From assembly GCA_964508765.1 (NCBI GenBank), contig CAZDVD010000002.1, forward strand, positions 62,001 to 126,000: a stretch of DNA of 64,000 nt, in the 5' to 3' direction. Positions 6,844 through 15,616 of the stretch are shown one piece after another. Made by a program: the position numbers and the translations under genes. Under the pieces are notes generated by a model. That model had not been told where the DNA came from, searched no databases, and saw only the letters and a program-made list of their open reading frames with translations. The stretch is from JABMPR01 sp964508765. Lineage in GTDB: Bacteria > Fidelibacterota > UBA8477 > JABMPR01. Positions within the stretch are counted from its first letter, which is position 1; every line of letters starts with the position of its first letter.

Positions 6844-9083
6844 GAGGACACCTCCTTTCCAGCTTCAAAGCGGAAGGTGACAAAGTTACCACGCATACCT
6901 GTACCACCCATGATTGGATCAACATGAACTCGTGTAATCAGATCTGCATCGCTGGCTCCGCGGCCATTCGCCCGAGTTAGTTTTTTATTTGTATGGCCAA
7001 ATCCATGCACCATATAAACACTGTCAAAACGAATTCGCTCTGTAACCCGCACCTTAATTGGAGTCTTGGTAACCACACCATCCTGGTTTTCTAACCACAA
7101 GTATTGATCATTCTGTAAATCCCATTCCTTGGCAATTTTTGGATTTACCCAGACGCTGTTTTCGTCCATGAGATCAGTGAGGTTTGGATTGTTAGCAGTT
7201 CGACTAAAGGTGTGCATGGGGGCGCGACCATAAATGAGTCTGTAGTAGCCCTCTGGTGGTTCCTCATGAGCGGTGTATTTAGGTAAGGGATCGTAGCCTT
7301 TATCTTCCATAGCGGTTGAGTAAAGCTCAATCTTGCCAGTGTTGGTGTTAAATTCGAAATCTTCAAGATCTTGCATGGGATAAAGGTCATCATATTCGCG
7401 TTTATACTTCTTCACGCCAATTCGCTTCATTTCTTCCAGAGACGTGCCAACCTGTTTCAATTCCCAATCCAGTTTCTCTTCGATGTTTTCCCATGGGAAA
7501 AAGTGACCCAGGCCCATTTTTTCAGCGATACCTTTGGCCATCCACCAGGCTGGTTTTGTATTGTACTTGGGTGGAGCTGCCGGCATACGTAGGGCGATGG
7601 TGGGCTCACGATGTTTACTGACACGAATATCATCATAGCGTTCCAGATAGGTACATTCTGGTAGAATCACATCAGCGTAACCTGTGATTTCCATAGGCAT
7701 GGTATCTACGACCACCATGAGATCCAAAGCTTGAATGGCTTTGAGGGTGTTCGCTTGATTCGGCAGGGTGTGAATCAAATTAGTTCCATTCACTATCCAG
7801 GCCTTGAAGGAGCAATCTCTTTCAGTCGTGGGCACGGTAGCATCGCAAATTCCAGATGCTAATGCCAGACCGGCCAGTTTGAATTTGCCTGGATAGGCAT
7901 CTTTCCAGGTTCTGGCAGGTTTTGGGAAGGCTGGATGTGGATATTTCTTAAAATTAACTTTCTCAGGGTTATAGTAGCCTCCGCGACGACCCCAGGAACC
8001 CAGAAGCGCATTCAACATGGCGACTGCTCTCAGCCGTTGGGTATCATCACCGTACCAGGTAACATGACGACCAGGGTGGATGATAACGCGTGGACTTGCG
8101 TTGGCCATTTCACGGGCTGTCTCCCGAATGGTCTCTGGTTTTATGGTCGTGATACCATAAGCCCATTCAGGGGTCATTTGTGCGACATGGGCTTTGAGGT
8201 CCTCGAAACCATAGGCATACTTTTCGATGTACTCTTTGTCGTAAAGACCTTCATAAATGATGACATGCATCCAGGCCAAAAGAAGAGCCATATCGGTAGC
8301 TGGTTTGATAGGAAGCCAGAATTTTGATTTGCTGGCCACGGTGGAAAAGCGGGGATCAACTGTTATAATAGAAGCGCCCTTATCTGTTGCTTGAGCGATT
8401 TCCTGGACAGGGCCATTATGCATGTTTTCACCAAAGTGAGAACCTATCAACACCAGGCAACGGGTGTCACGAATATCAACGCGTTCAGGTGATTCAACCC
8501 CTTCTCCATAGGTTGCGATAAAGCCAACTTCTCTGGGACCACGACATTGGGCGTAGGAGGGGGCTGCAATATTGGAAGAACCGAATGCTTGGAGAAGATC
8601 ACCAAAATATTTTCCACCTGATCCGTGTGTGAATAGTGCAGTACATTCTGGACCGTGTTCTTCAGCTATTTTCTTGAGACCATCAGCAATATATGTGAAG
8701 GCTTCATCCCATGAGGCTTCGCGGAAAGATTGAACGCCTCCTTCTTCAGTTCGAATAAGGGGCGTTTTCAGGCGATCTTCATCGTTATACATGCCGACAC
8801 CACCAGTACCACGAGGGCAAAGGCGACCATTTGAATGAGGATCATCTTCGTGACCTGTGATCTTCCAGATCTTACCCTCCTCATTGGTATGCACCCAACC
8901 TGCACACTTCCAGAAACAAATCTCACAGTATGTAGGTGTTCTTTTGGCATATATGCCTGGAACTGTATCAGGAGCTAATATCTCTCCTTTGGCAAAATCA
9001 AACAGAGGTGTTGCGAAAGCCATGCTTCCGGCACCCATACCGGCGACTTTAATAAAATTGCGTCGATTCATGCGAGTACTCAT
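6840..9083 (-). CDS. psrA: Tat-exported molybdopterin oxidoreductase, PsrA/PhsA type
   Basis: Catalytic subunit of a DMSO-reductase-family enzyme, probably reducing polysulfide, thiosulfate or a related sulfur compound in the periplasm. The 747-residue product starts at the ATG at 9083, which overlaps the MerR stop by 4 bp and has GGAAGA upstream. A TTG 12 bases earlier is less likely. The twin-arginine signal NRRNFIKVAG is followed by a [4Fe-4S] motif (Cys53, Cys56, Cys60, Cys89). The likely Mo ligand is Cys in the YAQCRGP loop, as in polysulfide, thiosulfate and nitrate (Nap) enzymes rather than Ser enzymes. The C-terminal molybdopterin dinucleotide-binding domain is intact. Neighbouring YeeE/YedE and rhodanese-like genes favour a sulfur substrate. 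Arsenate or tetrathionate relatives cannot be excluded. Confidence 0.9.
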   Translation of the reverse strand: MSTRMNRRNFIKVAGMGAGSMAFATPLFDFAKGEILAPDTVPGIYAKRTPTYCEICFWKCAGWVHTNEEGKIWKITGHEDDPHSNGRLCPRGTGGVGMYNDEDRLKTPLIRTEEGGVQSFREASWDEAFTYIADGLKKIAEEHGPECTALFTHGSGGKYFGDLLQAFGSSNIAAPSYAQCRGPREVGFIATYGEGVESPERVDIRDTRCLVLIGSHFGENMHNGPVQEIAQATDKGASIITVDPRFSTVASKSKFWLPIKPATDMALLLAWMHVIIYEGLYDKEYIEKYAYGFEDLKAHVAQMTPEWAYGITTIKPETIRETAREMANASPRVIIHPGRHVTWYGDDTQRLRAVAMLNALLGSWGRRGGYYNPEKVNFKKYPHPAFPKPARTWKDAYPGKFKLAGLALASGICDATVPTTERDCSFKAWIVNGTNLIHTLPNQANTLKAIQALDLMVVVDTMPMEITGYADVILPECTYLERYDDIRVSKHREPTIALRMPAAPPKYNTKPAWWMAKGIAEKMGLGHFFPWENIEEKLDWELKQVGTSLEEMKRIGVKKYKREYDDLYPMQDLEDFEFNTNTGKIELYSTAMEDKGYDPLPKYTAHEEPPEGYYRLIYGRAPMHTFSRTANNPNLTDLMDENSVWVNPKIAKEWDLQNDQYLWLENQDGVVTKTPIKVRVTERIRFDSVYMVHGFGHTNKKLTRANGRGASDADLITRVHVDPIMGGTGMRGNFVTFRFEAGKEVSS

Positions 9084-9562
9084 ACGTTCTTCCAATGTTG
9101 TTGTAAAAAGGATTTCATGTTATGACAGGTTGTTACATCTCTATAAACGGGGCATTCAGAACATGCTTTGTTCTGACAGGCTAAGGTCTTGGATTTCACC
9201 ACCCAACATGGTTCCAATGATGATTTGTAGGCATCACAAGAGACTCGATCTATATCACTGCAACCTTTGATCTCCCAACAGGGAGCCATGGACATCATGC
9301 CCTTGATCCCGGCCAGATTAAAGCCACGATCTTCGATCATGACCCGAATGCACTGTAGTCTTTCGATATCAGTCTGGGAGTATAGACGACGTTTGGATTG
9401 TGTTCGCTGTGGGATAATAAGACCTTCCGTCTCATACATCCGTAAGGTGTGGACAGAAACTCCCACCAGGTCGGCAGCGACGCCAATGGCAAATACCGGT
9501 CTGGTTTTGTCTGTGAGGCGCTCTTTTATGTCAGTTGCATTCATAACAAATCTATATTTCAT
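9080..9562 (-). CDS. MerR-family regulator with C-terminal two-CW cysteine-rich domain
   Basis: This 160-residue protein has an N-terminal MerR helix-turn-helix (about residues 22-90: FAIGVAADLVGVSVHTLRMYETEGLI, in two blocks). Its C-terminal region has eight cysteines: 95, 101, 109, 119, 129, 134, 137 and 146. The two PCW motifs (95-96, 119-120) resemble the two-CW domain, thought to bind a metal or FeS centre or to sense redox state. It is the first gene of the psr operon and overlaps psrA by 4 bp, so it probably controls this operon according to sulfur or redox status. Its cofactor and signal are inferred. Confidence 0.85.
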   Translation of the reverse strand: MKYRFVMNATDIKERLTDKTRPVFAIGVAADLVGVSVHTLRMYETEGLIIPQRTQSKRRLYSQTDIERLQCIRVMIEDRGFNLAGIKGMMSMAPCWEIKGCSDIDRVSCDAYKSSLEPCWVVKSKTLACQNKACSECPVYRDVTTCHNMKSFLQQHWKNV

Positions 9563-9949
9563 AATCTAGCTTTGCGATATATATGCCGAAATGAGTGATA
9601 AATATAAAAAGAACACAGTGTTAGTAGTGTTTATTTACAATAAGTTAATAATGGCAAATAGTATTTGCTAAACACACGCAAGTCTTATTCACCAAGGCTT
9701 TGAGATGAATAGTGCAATGTTAGATAAAATGATCAATCATTGGAAATATTGGATATTATTTTGCAAATATTTTTTAAAAAACTGGGGCCAATGCCGTTGT
9801 TTTCCGCCTTGAGGTCCTGGTACCAACAGATAATAGGATGATATTCCCAAAAATAGTAAGTGTGAATGAACCAGATGAGAATTCTTTACTATGTGCAAAC
9901 TGTGAAACAATTACATAGTCAAAAGACGGAACCACGCTAATTTCTCCGC
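9563..9949. promoter_or_regulatory. Divergent intergenic region with possible MerR operator
   Basis: This 387-bp AT-rich gap separates the minus-strand psr operon from the plus-strand EamA gene and must hold the promoters for both. The dyad AACACAGTGTT at 9612-9622 is followed at once by AGTAGTGTT, about 50 bp upstream of the merR start. That is a reasonable place for an autoregulatory operator. No convincing spacing of -35/-10 elements could be fixed by eye. Nothing coding was seen. Confidence 0.3.
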
Positions 9950-10852
9950 GTGAAATCGAACTCATATATCATCCCATCATTATATGTTGCTCTCATTTTA
10001 ATTTGGGGTAGCACCTGGATTGCCATCAAAGTGAGTGTGGGTGATACTCCTTTTCTTATGGCATCTATTCGTTTCTTCCTGGCGGGGCTTGTTCTGGTCC
10101 TGCTTCAGAAATTGCGAAAAAAACCGATTTTGCCCCAATGGAAAGACCGAAAGCTTATTCTGGCTCTCGGCATAGGTAACTTCTTTTTGGGTTATGGGCT
10201 CACATACTGGGGAATGCAATTCGTGGATAGTAATATCACCTCTATCCTTTGGGCCACTTTACCTGTGATGATTGCTGTATTTGCGCATCGGATGCTGGTG
10301 AATGAAAAAATCAATGCATCAAGCATCTTCAGCTTGGTTGGCTCCATCATCGGTACCCTATTTATATTTGATTTCCGAGGAGCTGACTTTGATCCACAGG
10401 TAGCTACAGGTATGATCTTTATTCTCGTGTCTATCCTTGCCGCAGCCTATCCCAATGTACTTTACAAAAGGGAAGGAAGTCACCTCGACCCTGTGGCAGC
10501 CAATGCCTCTGCCATGTTGATTGGAGCAGCTCTGCTACTCATTTTGGGTCTAATTTTTGAATCATGGCAAAGTGTAGATTTAAACATCGTGTCGTTGGTA
10601 GCTACCGGATATCTCGCTATTTTTGGATCTGCTATCGGATTTACGATGTACTTCTGGCTGGTCAATCGTGTGACCATCGTAAAAATGAGTTACACGACCT
10701 TCCTCATTCCAATCTTAGCCAGCATGTGGGGTTGGGTGCTCCTGGGTGAAGCGCTTTCCCGTTCGGCCTTCATTGGCGCAGTGATTATTATCCTTTCCGT
10801 TTCAGTGCCAGAATTGCTACGATCAAGGAGCATCAAAACCAATGCAGAATGA
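9950..10852 (+). CDS. EamA/DMT-superfamily transporter
   Basis: This 300-residue inner-membrane protein has ten predicted helices in two EamA repeats (about 8-140 and 155-290). It opens with the typical LILIWGSTWIAIKVS helix. It probably exports or imports small metabolites such as amino acids, but the family does not reveal the substrate. The start is GTG at 9950; an in-frame stop lies 12 bp upstream and no strong ribosome site is visible. It stands alone, divergent from the psr operon, with an 89-bp gap to parA. Confidence 0.88.
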   Translation: MKSNSYIIPSLYVALILIWGSTWIAIKVSVGDTPFLMASIRFFLAGLVLVLLQKLRKKPILPQWKDRKLILALGIGNFFLGYGLTYWGMQFVDSNITSILWATLPVMIAVFAHRMLVNEKINASSIFSLVGSIIGTLFIFDFRGADFDPQVATGMIFILVSILAAAYPNVLYKREGSHLDPVAANASAMLIGAALLLILGLIFESWQSVDLNIVSLVATGYLAIFGSAIGFTMYFWLVNRVTIVKMSYTTFLIPILASMWGWVLLGEALSRSAFIGAVIIILSVSVPELLRSRSIKTNAE

Positions 10853-10941
10853 CATTCAGCTACCCGTTGTATTTGGGATGGGATTCAACTATATTCAAAG
10901 CCTGAACATAATTAGCATAGGTCTTTAAAAAACAATATCTT

Positions 10942-11703
10942 ATGGCAAAAATTATAGCCATCGTTAATCAAAAGGGGGGTGTAGGGAAAACAACGACTTC
11001 AGTCAATTTGGCTGCAGGTTTGGCTGTAACTGAGAAAAAAACCCTACTCATCGATTTAGACCCTCAGGCAAATTCTACTGCCGGACTCGGGCACCCCGTC
11101 AGGGTAGATGGTCAGAGCATCTATCAAGTGCTGCTTAATCAGGCAACTATACAAGATATTTTGCATAAGACCGAGTTACCTTTTCTTGATCTGATCCCAT
11201 CCAGCCCGTCCTTGGTTGGTGCTGAAGTTGAGCTGGTCTCAGCAATTGCCAGAGAACGTATTTTAAAAGATGCCGTAGCTGAAGTGGAAGAAAATTATGA
11301 TTTCATCATCATCGATTGTCCACCCTCTCTAGGTCTACTTACCCTAAATGCTCTCACGGCGGCTCATTCAATTCTGATTCCCATTCAGTGTGAATACTAT
11401 GCTCTGGAGGGATTGGGGCAGCTGCTGAATACGGTTCGCCGGGTTCAGAAAACCATAAATAAAGCGCTCGTCATTGAAGGTGTCTTGATGACCATGTACG
11501 ATAGTCGTCTAAATTTAAGTAAGCAGGTCGTTGAAGAAGTGAAAACCTATTTTAAGGAACGTGTTTACAAGACCTATATCAATCGTAATGTCCGTTTGAG
11601 TGAATCACCAAGCTATGGTAAACCCATTATGCTTTATGATGCAAACTCCGTTGGCGCTGCCAACTATATGAACCTGGTTGAAGAGGTGCTTGAAAATGCC
11701 TGA
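10942..11703 (+). CDS. parA: Chromosome partitioning ATPase ParA (Soj)
   Basis: ParA is a Walker-type ATPase that positions the ParB-parS complex during chromosome segregation. The 253-residue product begins with the deviant Walker A motif NQKGGVGKTTT (residues 8-18). Walker A' and B motifs (LLIDLDPQANST; FIIIDCPPSLG) follow. The length and short N-terminus match chromosomal Soj-type ParA rather than plasmid types with an extra DNA-binding domain. Its 3' end overlaps parB by 8 bp. Chromosomal parAB often lies near the replication origin, but no dnaA, gidA or DnaA-box cluster is visible here. Confidence 0.97.
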   Translation: MAKIIAIVNQKGGVGKTTTSVNLAAGLAVTEKKTLLIDLDPQANSTAGLGHPVRVDGQSIYQVLLNQATIQDILHKTELPFLDLIPSSPSLVGAEVELVSAIARERILKDAVAEVEENYDFIIIDCPPSLGLLTLNALTAAHSILIPIQCEYYALEGLGQLLNTVRRVQKTINKALVIEGVLMTMYDSRLNLSKQVVEEVKTYFKERVYKTYINRNVRLSESPSYGKPIMLYDANSVGAANYMNLVEEVLENA

Positions 11704-12583
11704 AGTTCCTAAAAGACTAGGAAGGGGGTTGGATGCTATTTTTGATTCATTGGGTGCTCCCGAGGAATCATCCATTTCCTCACTCTCAGTTTCCCCAAAC
11801 GATATTCGACCCAATCCTTTCCAGCCCAGAAAAGATTTTGATTCCGAAAAAGCGGTACAGTCTTTTGAAGATCTCAAAACATCCATCAAATCTAAGGGTT
11901 TGATACAACCCATCACGGTTCGGGAAGTCAATGGTGAATATGAGCTCATTGCCGGTGAAAGACGCCTGAGAGCTTGCCAGGAACTGGGACTGGAAACGGT
12001 GCCGATTTACATTCTTACTGTAGATAAAGATGTGGATATGATGGAGCTGGCTCTGATTGAAAACTTGCAGCGGGACAATCTAAATCCGCTGGAAGAAGCC
12101 GAAGCATACTCACTCCTATCAGATAAATACGATCTCTCACACGAAGAGATTGCCGGGAATATTGGCAAGAGCAGGGCGGCAGTTACCAATGCTATGCGCC
12201 TACTCAAGTTGCCATCAGAAATTAAAATCGCACTGAAAAACCTGGTTATTTCTGCTGGTCATGCCAGGGCGCTTCTGGGTCTTGATTCAGCCAAAGAAAT
12301 GGTCAACGTTTTTCAACTGGTACGTAGAAACAACATGAGCGTGCGCGAAACTGAAAATTATGTCAAGAAGCTCAAAAACAAGACTCCTGTTTCAGCGAAA
12401 AAGAAGAAAGCAGCTCCTAAAAAGTCAGTTTTCTTAACTCGGAGTGAAGAAGCTCTCATGACTGTCCTTGGAACCCGTGTTCAGATCAAGGCTGGTCCCC
12501 AAAAGGGGATTATTGAGGTTGAGTATTTTGGTGATGAAGATTTAGAGCGGTTGCTTGAACTCTTTGAGTCCATGAAGAAATAA
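11696..12583 (+). CDS. parB: Chromosome partitioning protein ParB
   Basis: ParB is a CTPase that loads at parS sites and organises the origin region. The ATG at 11696 follows GAGGTG by 7 bases and gives 295 residues; a TTG further upstream is inside parA and unlikely. The N-terminal KRLGRGLDAIF box is the usual ParA-interacting peptide. It is followed by the ParB/Srx domain with GERRLRACQ (arginine-rich CTP/DNA-loading motif), ENLQRDNLNPLEEA, and a helix-turn-helix. The C-terminal dimerisation segment is preceded by a lysine-rich linker (KKKKAAPKK). No parS consensus (TGTTTCACGTGAAACA) was noticed in the window. Confidence 0.96.
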   Translation: MPEVPKRLGRGLDAIFDSLGAPEESSISSLSVSPNDIRPNPFQPRKDFDSEKAVQSFEDLKTSIKSKGLIQPITVREVNGEYELIAGERRLRACQELGLETVPIYILTVDKDVDMMELALIENLQRDNLNPLEEAEAYSLLSDKYDLSHEEIAGNIGKSRAAVTNAMRLLKLPSEIKIALKNLVISAGHARALLGLDSAKEMVNVFQLVRRNNMSVRETENYVKKLKNKTPVSAKKKKAAPKKSVFLTRSEEALMTVLGTRVQIKAGPQKGIIEVEYFGDEDLERLLELFESMKK

Positions 12584-12636
12584 AAAATTTATTCGGAACC
12601 ATTCTCCCAACAGAAAATAAGTAGAAGCAGGAAATC

Positions 12637-13434
12637 ATGAAACACGAAAAATATACCATTCTTATCCTGCCGGATAATGAAACCAACGGTAAGTCTTATT
12701 CAATCACTACCACCACAGTCAATATATTAAAATTACTCATCATCATCCTGCTTGGTGTGATCATTCTATTTTCTACCTATTATCTACCCAAGGCTATGGA
12801 GTATCGCACCATTAAGCGGGAGAACGATTACCTGCTGGGTGAGAGGCAGGAAGTTGCAGGTCTTTTGAAAAATGCCAAGCGCATCGAAGAGATCAACCAT
12901 TTCATCGAAAGCACAATGGGCACACATTTTAATTTGCAAGGCGCTGAAGGTGATAGTGCATTTCTTGAGGACAATTGGGAGGTATCTCCATTTGAAACCA
13001 TGGGGTTGTTAGAAGATAGACCTACATACTTACCTATTAAAGGCTTTGTGAACGCAGGGTTTCGTGTTCGAGAGGGACTTTTTAGTCAAGACCACCTCGG
13101 TATAGACTTGTCTTCCATCGACGACAGGGTTGTAAAGGCGGCTGGTCGTGGGTATGTCATTTTCTCAGATTGGACGTATCGCTTTGGGAATACCATTATC
13201 ATCGATCACGGAAATGGCTACATCACCATGTATGGACATAATGAACAAAATCTGGTGACCCAGAGACAGGTTGTGGATCGAGCTGAGCCCATTGCTATCA
13301 TGGGAAACACAGGTCTCTCAGATGGCGCCCATCTCCATTTTGAAATCTGGTACAAAGGTGTTCCTCTGGATCCAGCCACATTTATTACTGAACTAACTGA
13401 AACAAACACTCCAGCTGTTGATAAGGAATACTAA
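12637..13434 (+). CDS. M23 (LytM) family peptidase, membrane anchored
   Basis: This 265-residue protein has one N-terminal membrane helix (about 28-50), a short coiled-coil-like linker and a C-terminal LytM domain. The metal-binding motifs are complete: HLGID (HxxxD), with the downstream HLHFEIW (HxH) near residue 230. It would cleave peptide cross-links in periplasmic peptidoglycan. It lies one base from the bactofilin gene and shortly after parAB. Bactofilin and LytM peptidase genes are neighbours in many bacteria and act together in local cell-wall remodelling, which is the likely role here. Confidence 0.93.
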   Translation: MKHEKYTILILPDNETNGKSYSITTTTVNILKLLIIILLGVIILFSTYYLPKAMEYRTIKRENDYLLGERQEVAGLLKNAKRIEEINHFIESTMGTHFNLQGAEGDSAFLEDNWEVSPFETMGLLEDRPTYLPIKGFVNAGFRVREGLFSQDHLGIDLSSIDDRVVKAAGRGYVIFSDWTYRFGNTIIIDHGNGYITMYGHNEQNLVTQRQVVDRAEPIAIMGNTGLSDGAHLHFEIWYKGVPLDPATFITELTETNTPAVDKEY

Positions 13435-13435
13435 A

Positions 13436-13813
13436 ATGGCCAATCGAATCCATCGCATAGAAACAATTGTCGGGCGTGGAACTCACATCTCTGGCGATAT
13501 GAATATCAACGGAAGTGCCCACATTAATGGAAGCGTTGATGGCAGTATAGAAGCCTCAGGTTTTGTGACGGTTTCTGAGTCCGGGGTTGTCAAAGGTGGC
13601 ATTAAAGGGGAGTACGCTATCATCGGTGGTATTGTTGGGGGCAATATTGAGGTGAAGGGCAAGGTTGCCCTGGGGAAAGCCGGACGGCTCAAAGGGGATG
13701 TCATTGCTACCAGACTCATTATTGAGGATGGAGCCATTTTTCACGGCCGCAGTTCCATGGTTCCAGAAACATCCACTTCTGATGAATTTGAAGCCCTCGG
13801 CGAAGAGATTTAA
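13436..13813 (+). CDS. Bactofilin
   Basis: Bactofilins polymerise into nucleotide-independent filaments that scaffold cell-wall enzymes and, in Myxococcus, ParABS. This 125-residue protein starts at the ATG at 13436, one base after the M23 stop. It has the right-handed beta-helix core: repeated short strands with Gly and hydrophobic positions, such as ETIVGRGTHISGDMNINGS and later VGGNIEVKGKVALGKAGRLKG. Length is typical. A short acidic C-terminal tail follows. The parAB-peptidase-bactofilin order suggests a link between chromosome positioning and envelope shape. Confidence 0.93.
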   Translation: MANRIHRIETIVGRGTHISGDMNINGSAHINGSVDGSIEASGFVTVSESGVVKGGIKGEYAIIGGIVGGNIEVKGKVALGKAGRLKGDVIATRLIIEDGAIFHGRSSMVPETSTSDEFEALGEEI

Positions 13814-13819
13814 AAACAC

Positions 13820-14020
13820 TTGAAATCTGACGGCTCCGGAAAGTATATGGCAGCAGCTTCTACGATGACCGGCAGCGTTTTGGGTCTGGGTGCAATCGGA
13901 TATTTTATTGATCAAAAATTTGGATGGCCTCAGTATGGCGTCCTCACTGGAGCCTTATTAGGTGTAATTATTGGTATGTATGAACTATATAAGACTCTTT
14001 ATATGAAAGATAAAAACTGA
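13820..14020 (+). CDS. atpZ: AtpZ/AtpI-type small membrane subunit
   Basis: This 66-residue protein has two membrane helices (about 15-33 and 37-58) and the family pattern GSVLGLGAIGYFIDQKFG...GVLTGALLGVIIGMYELYK. AtpZ/AtpI proteins precede atpB and assist c-ring assembly or Mg/Ca uptake. The start shown is TTG at 13820. An ATG at 13847 with GGAAAG five bases upstream is a fair alternative that would shorten it by nine residues. It overlaps the next gene by one base (TGATG). Confidence 0.83.
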   Translation: MKSDGSGKYMAAASTMTGSVLGLGAIGYFIDQKFGWPQYGVLTGALLGVIIGMYELYKTLYMKDKN

Positions 14021-14412
14021 TGAAAGCTTGGCAGGTATTAGGCATTTTCGCCTTGATATTAAATGGTTTAGCCATACTTGCTTTAATCTTCATGGGACAG
14101 CTTGAAAAGGTGAATTCTGTGTTGGCAGGGGCGATCATTCCGATCCTGATTAGTGGTGGACTATTGGTCTGGGCAGAATATTCAAAAACAAATAACCCTC
14201 AAAACCTTCAAAAAATAAATATTATTGGGTTTTTCTTTAAGGTTATTCTGCTAGGGGTATGGTCGGCTATCCTCGTGAAAGCAGGGACTTTGGATAACAT
14301 GACATTTATTGTAATCTTAGTTATAAACTTTCTTGCGTGGCATGGGGTCGAAGCTTATTATTGGCCGCTTTTTATGGCAAGAAGCACACAAAATACAGGG
14401 GAGAATTCTTAA
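14020..14412 (+). CDS. atpI: AtpI-like membrane protein of the ATP synthase operon
   Basis: This 130-residue protein has four hydrophobic helices and a short soluble C-terminus. It resembles the ATP synthase I chain that guides c-ring assembly, though sequence motifs are weak and the call rests largely on position between atpZ and atpB. The ATG at 14020 overlaps the atpZ stop by one base, and its own TAA overlaps the atpB ATG by one base. Tight coupling through three genes supports a role in building Fo. Confidence 0.7.
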   Translation: MKAWQVLGIFALILNGLAILALIFMGQLEKVNSVLAGAIIPILISGGLLVWAEYSKTNNPQNLQKINIIGFFFKVILLGVWSAILVKAGTLDNMTFIVILVINFLAWHGVEAYYWPLFMARSTQNTGENS

Positions 14413-15230
14413 TGGCTGAACCAGGCCACGGAACCAGCAACAATATTGGGGATAAAATCATTGAGCACGTCGCCAACAGTGATGTGATGATTGATTTTGA
14501 GCTTTTTGGTGTTGATCTTTCAATTACCAAACATGTTATCATGCTCTGGATTGCCGCTGGATTGCTCATTACTGCAGCCCTCTACGCAACGCGACGTTAT
14601 CGCAAAGAAGATCGTCCTGTTCCAAGCGGATTCTCGAATGCTTTTGAGTATGTCGTGGACTTTGTGCGGACTGGTATTCTCATTCCCACGGTAGGGAAAA
14701 ATCATGTCTTGAAATGGGGCCCTCTTGTGATGTCCTTTTTCTTTCTGATCCTAACGGTAAACTTTTTGGGCTTGATCCCAGCATTCAATTACATCAATCA
14801 TGGTCACGGTGGTACAACGGCTACTGGTAACTTCATGGTGACTGCTGCATTAGCCATTATTACCTTTATTTCGATCATTGTCGCAGGTATTCGAGAGCAT
14901 GGTTTCTTCGAGCATTGGAAAAATCTAGCTCCTAGTGGCTTGCCGTGGGCTGTTTACATCATCCTGATCCCCATTGAAATTTTGAGTATGTTCGTCAGAC
15001 CTTTTGCATTAACCATGCGATTGGCGGCTAACATGACTGCCGGGCATATCGCCATGCTGGCTATCTTTGCTCCCATATTTTTGCTTCACAATGCCTATGT
15101 AGGCGTTGCTTCGGTGGCTTTGAATGTGGGTATTACCTTTTTAGAGATTATCGTGAGTATTGTACAAGCCTATGTGTTCACACTGCTTTCTTCAGTGTTT
15201 ATTGGCCAGTCAATTCATGCGGATCACTAA
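14412..15230 (+). CDS. atpB: F1Fo ATP synthase subunit a
   Basis: Subunit a forms the proton half-channels against the c-ring. The ATG at 14412, preceded by GGGGAG and overlapping the upstream stop by one base, gives 272 residues. An in-frame upstream ATG at 14337 lies inside the previous gene and is not used. The essential arginine is Arg203 in FALTMRLAANMTAGH. The C-terminal helix around FLEIIVSIVQAYVFTLLSSVFIG is the usual second half-channel region. Membrane helices are complete. Confidence 0.97.
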   Translation: MAEPGHGTSNNIGDKIIEHVANSDVMIDFELFGVDLSITKHVIMLWIAAGLLITAALYATRRYRKEDRPVPSGFSNAFEYVVDFVRTGILIPTVGKNHVLKWGPLVMSFFFLILTVNFLGLIPAFNYINHGHGGTTATGNFMVTAALAIITFISIIVAGIREHGFFEHWKNLAPSGLPWAVYIILIPIEILSMFVRPFALTMRLAANMTAGHIAMLAIFAPIFLLHNAYVGVASVALNVGITFLEIIVSIVQAYVFTLLSSVFIGQSIHADH

Positions 15231-15367
15231 TCAATTGATCTTTTACAACGAAAAACATACAACTTCTATCAGCTATGCTCGAAATGCACATACTCAGTTC
15301 AGGGATATGAGACATGTATGTGGCAATGAGATAATGATGATAGAAACACACAAAAAGGAGTTTTAAA

Positions 15368-15586
15368 ATGGAATTTGCTTATCTAGGTGCCGCGATTGGT
15401 GCAGGTATGATAGTTATTGGCGCAGGCCTTGGAATTGGAAAATTAGCCGTAGCCGCAGCTGCAGGTATTGCTCGTCAGCCTGAAGCCGCAGCCAGTATTA
15501 CTGGTGCAGTTAGCTTGCCCCTCTTCCTCCTCGAAGGTGTTGCAATTATTGGTGAGGTTGTAACTCTCCTCATCGCTCTGAAATAA
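15368..15586 (+). CDS. atpE: F1Fo ATP synthase subunit c
   Basis: This 72-residue hairpin subunit forms the rotor ring. Helix 1 is Gly/Ala rich (GAGMIVIGAGLGIGK), the polar loop is ARQPE, and the ion-carrying carboxylate is Glu56 in LPLFLLEGVAII. The Na+-binding signature (Gln in helix 1 with Ser/Thr next to the Glu) is absent, so the ring is probably proton driven. A 137-bp gap separates it from atpB, and a strong AAAAAGGAG site lies before the ATG. This fits the high c-subunit stoichiometry. Confidence 0.96.
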   Translation: MEFAYLGAAIGAGMIVIGAGLGIGKLAVAAAAGIARQPEAAASITGAVSLPLFLLEGVAIIGEVVTLLIALK

Positions 15587-15616
15587 TTCGCCTGAAAACT
15601 TTCCTTCGGAGGAACT

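Noticed and set aside
10853..12636. parS sites near parAB
   Set aside because: No match or near match to TGTTTCACGTGAAACA was found by eye around parAB.
15368..15586. Sodium-dependent c-ring
   Set aside because: The helix-2 carboxylate Glu56 is followed by Gly-Val rather than Ser/Thr, and the helix-1 Gln ligand is absent.
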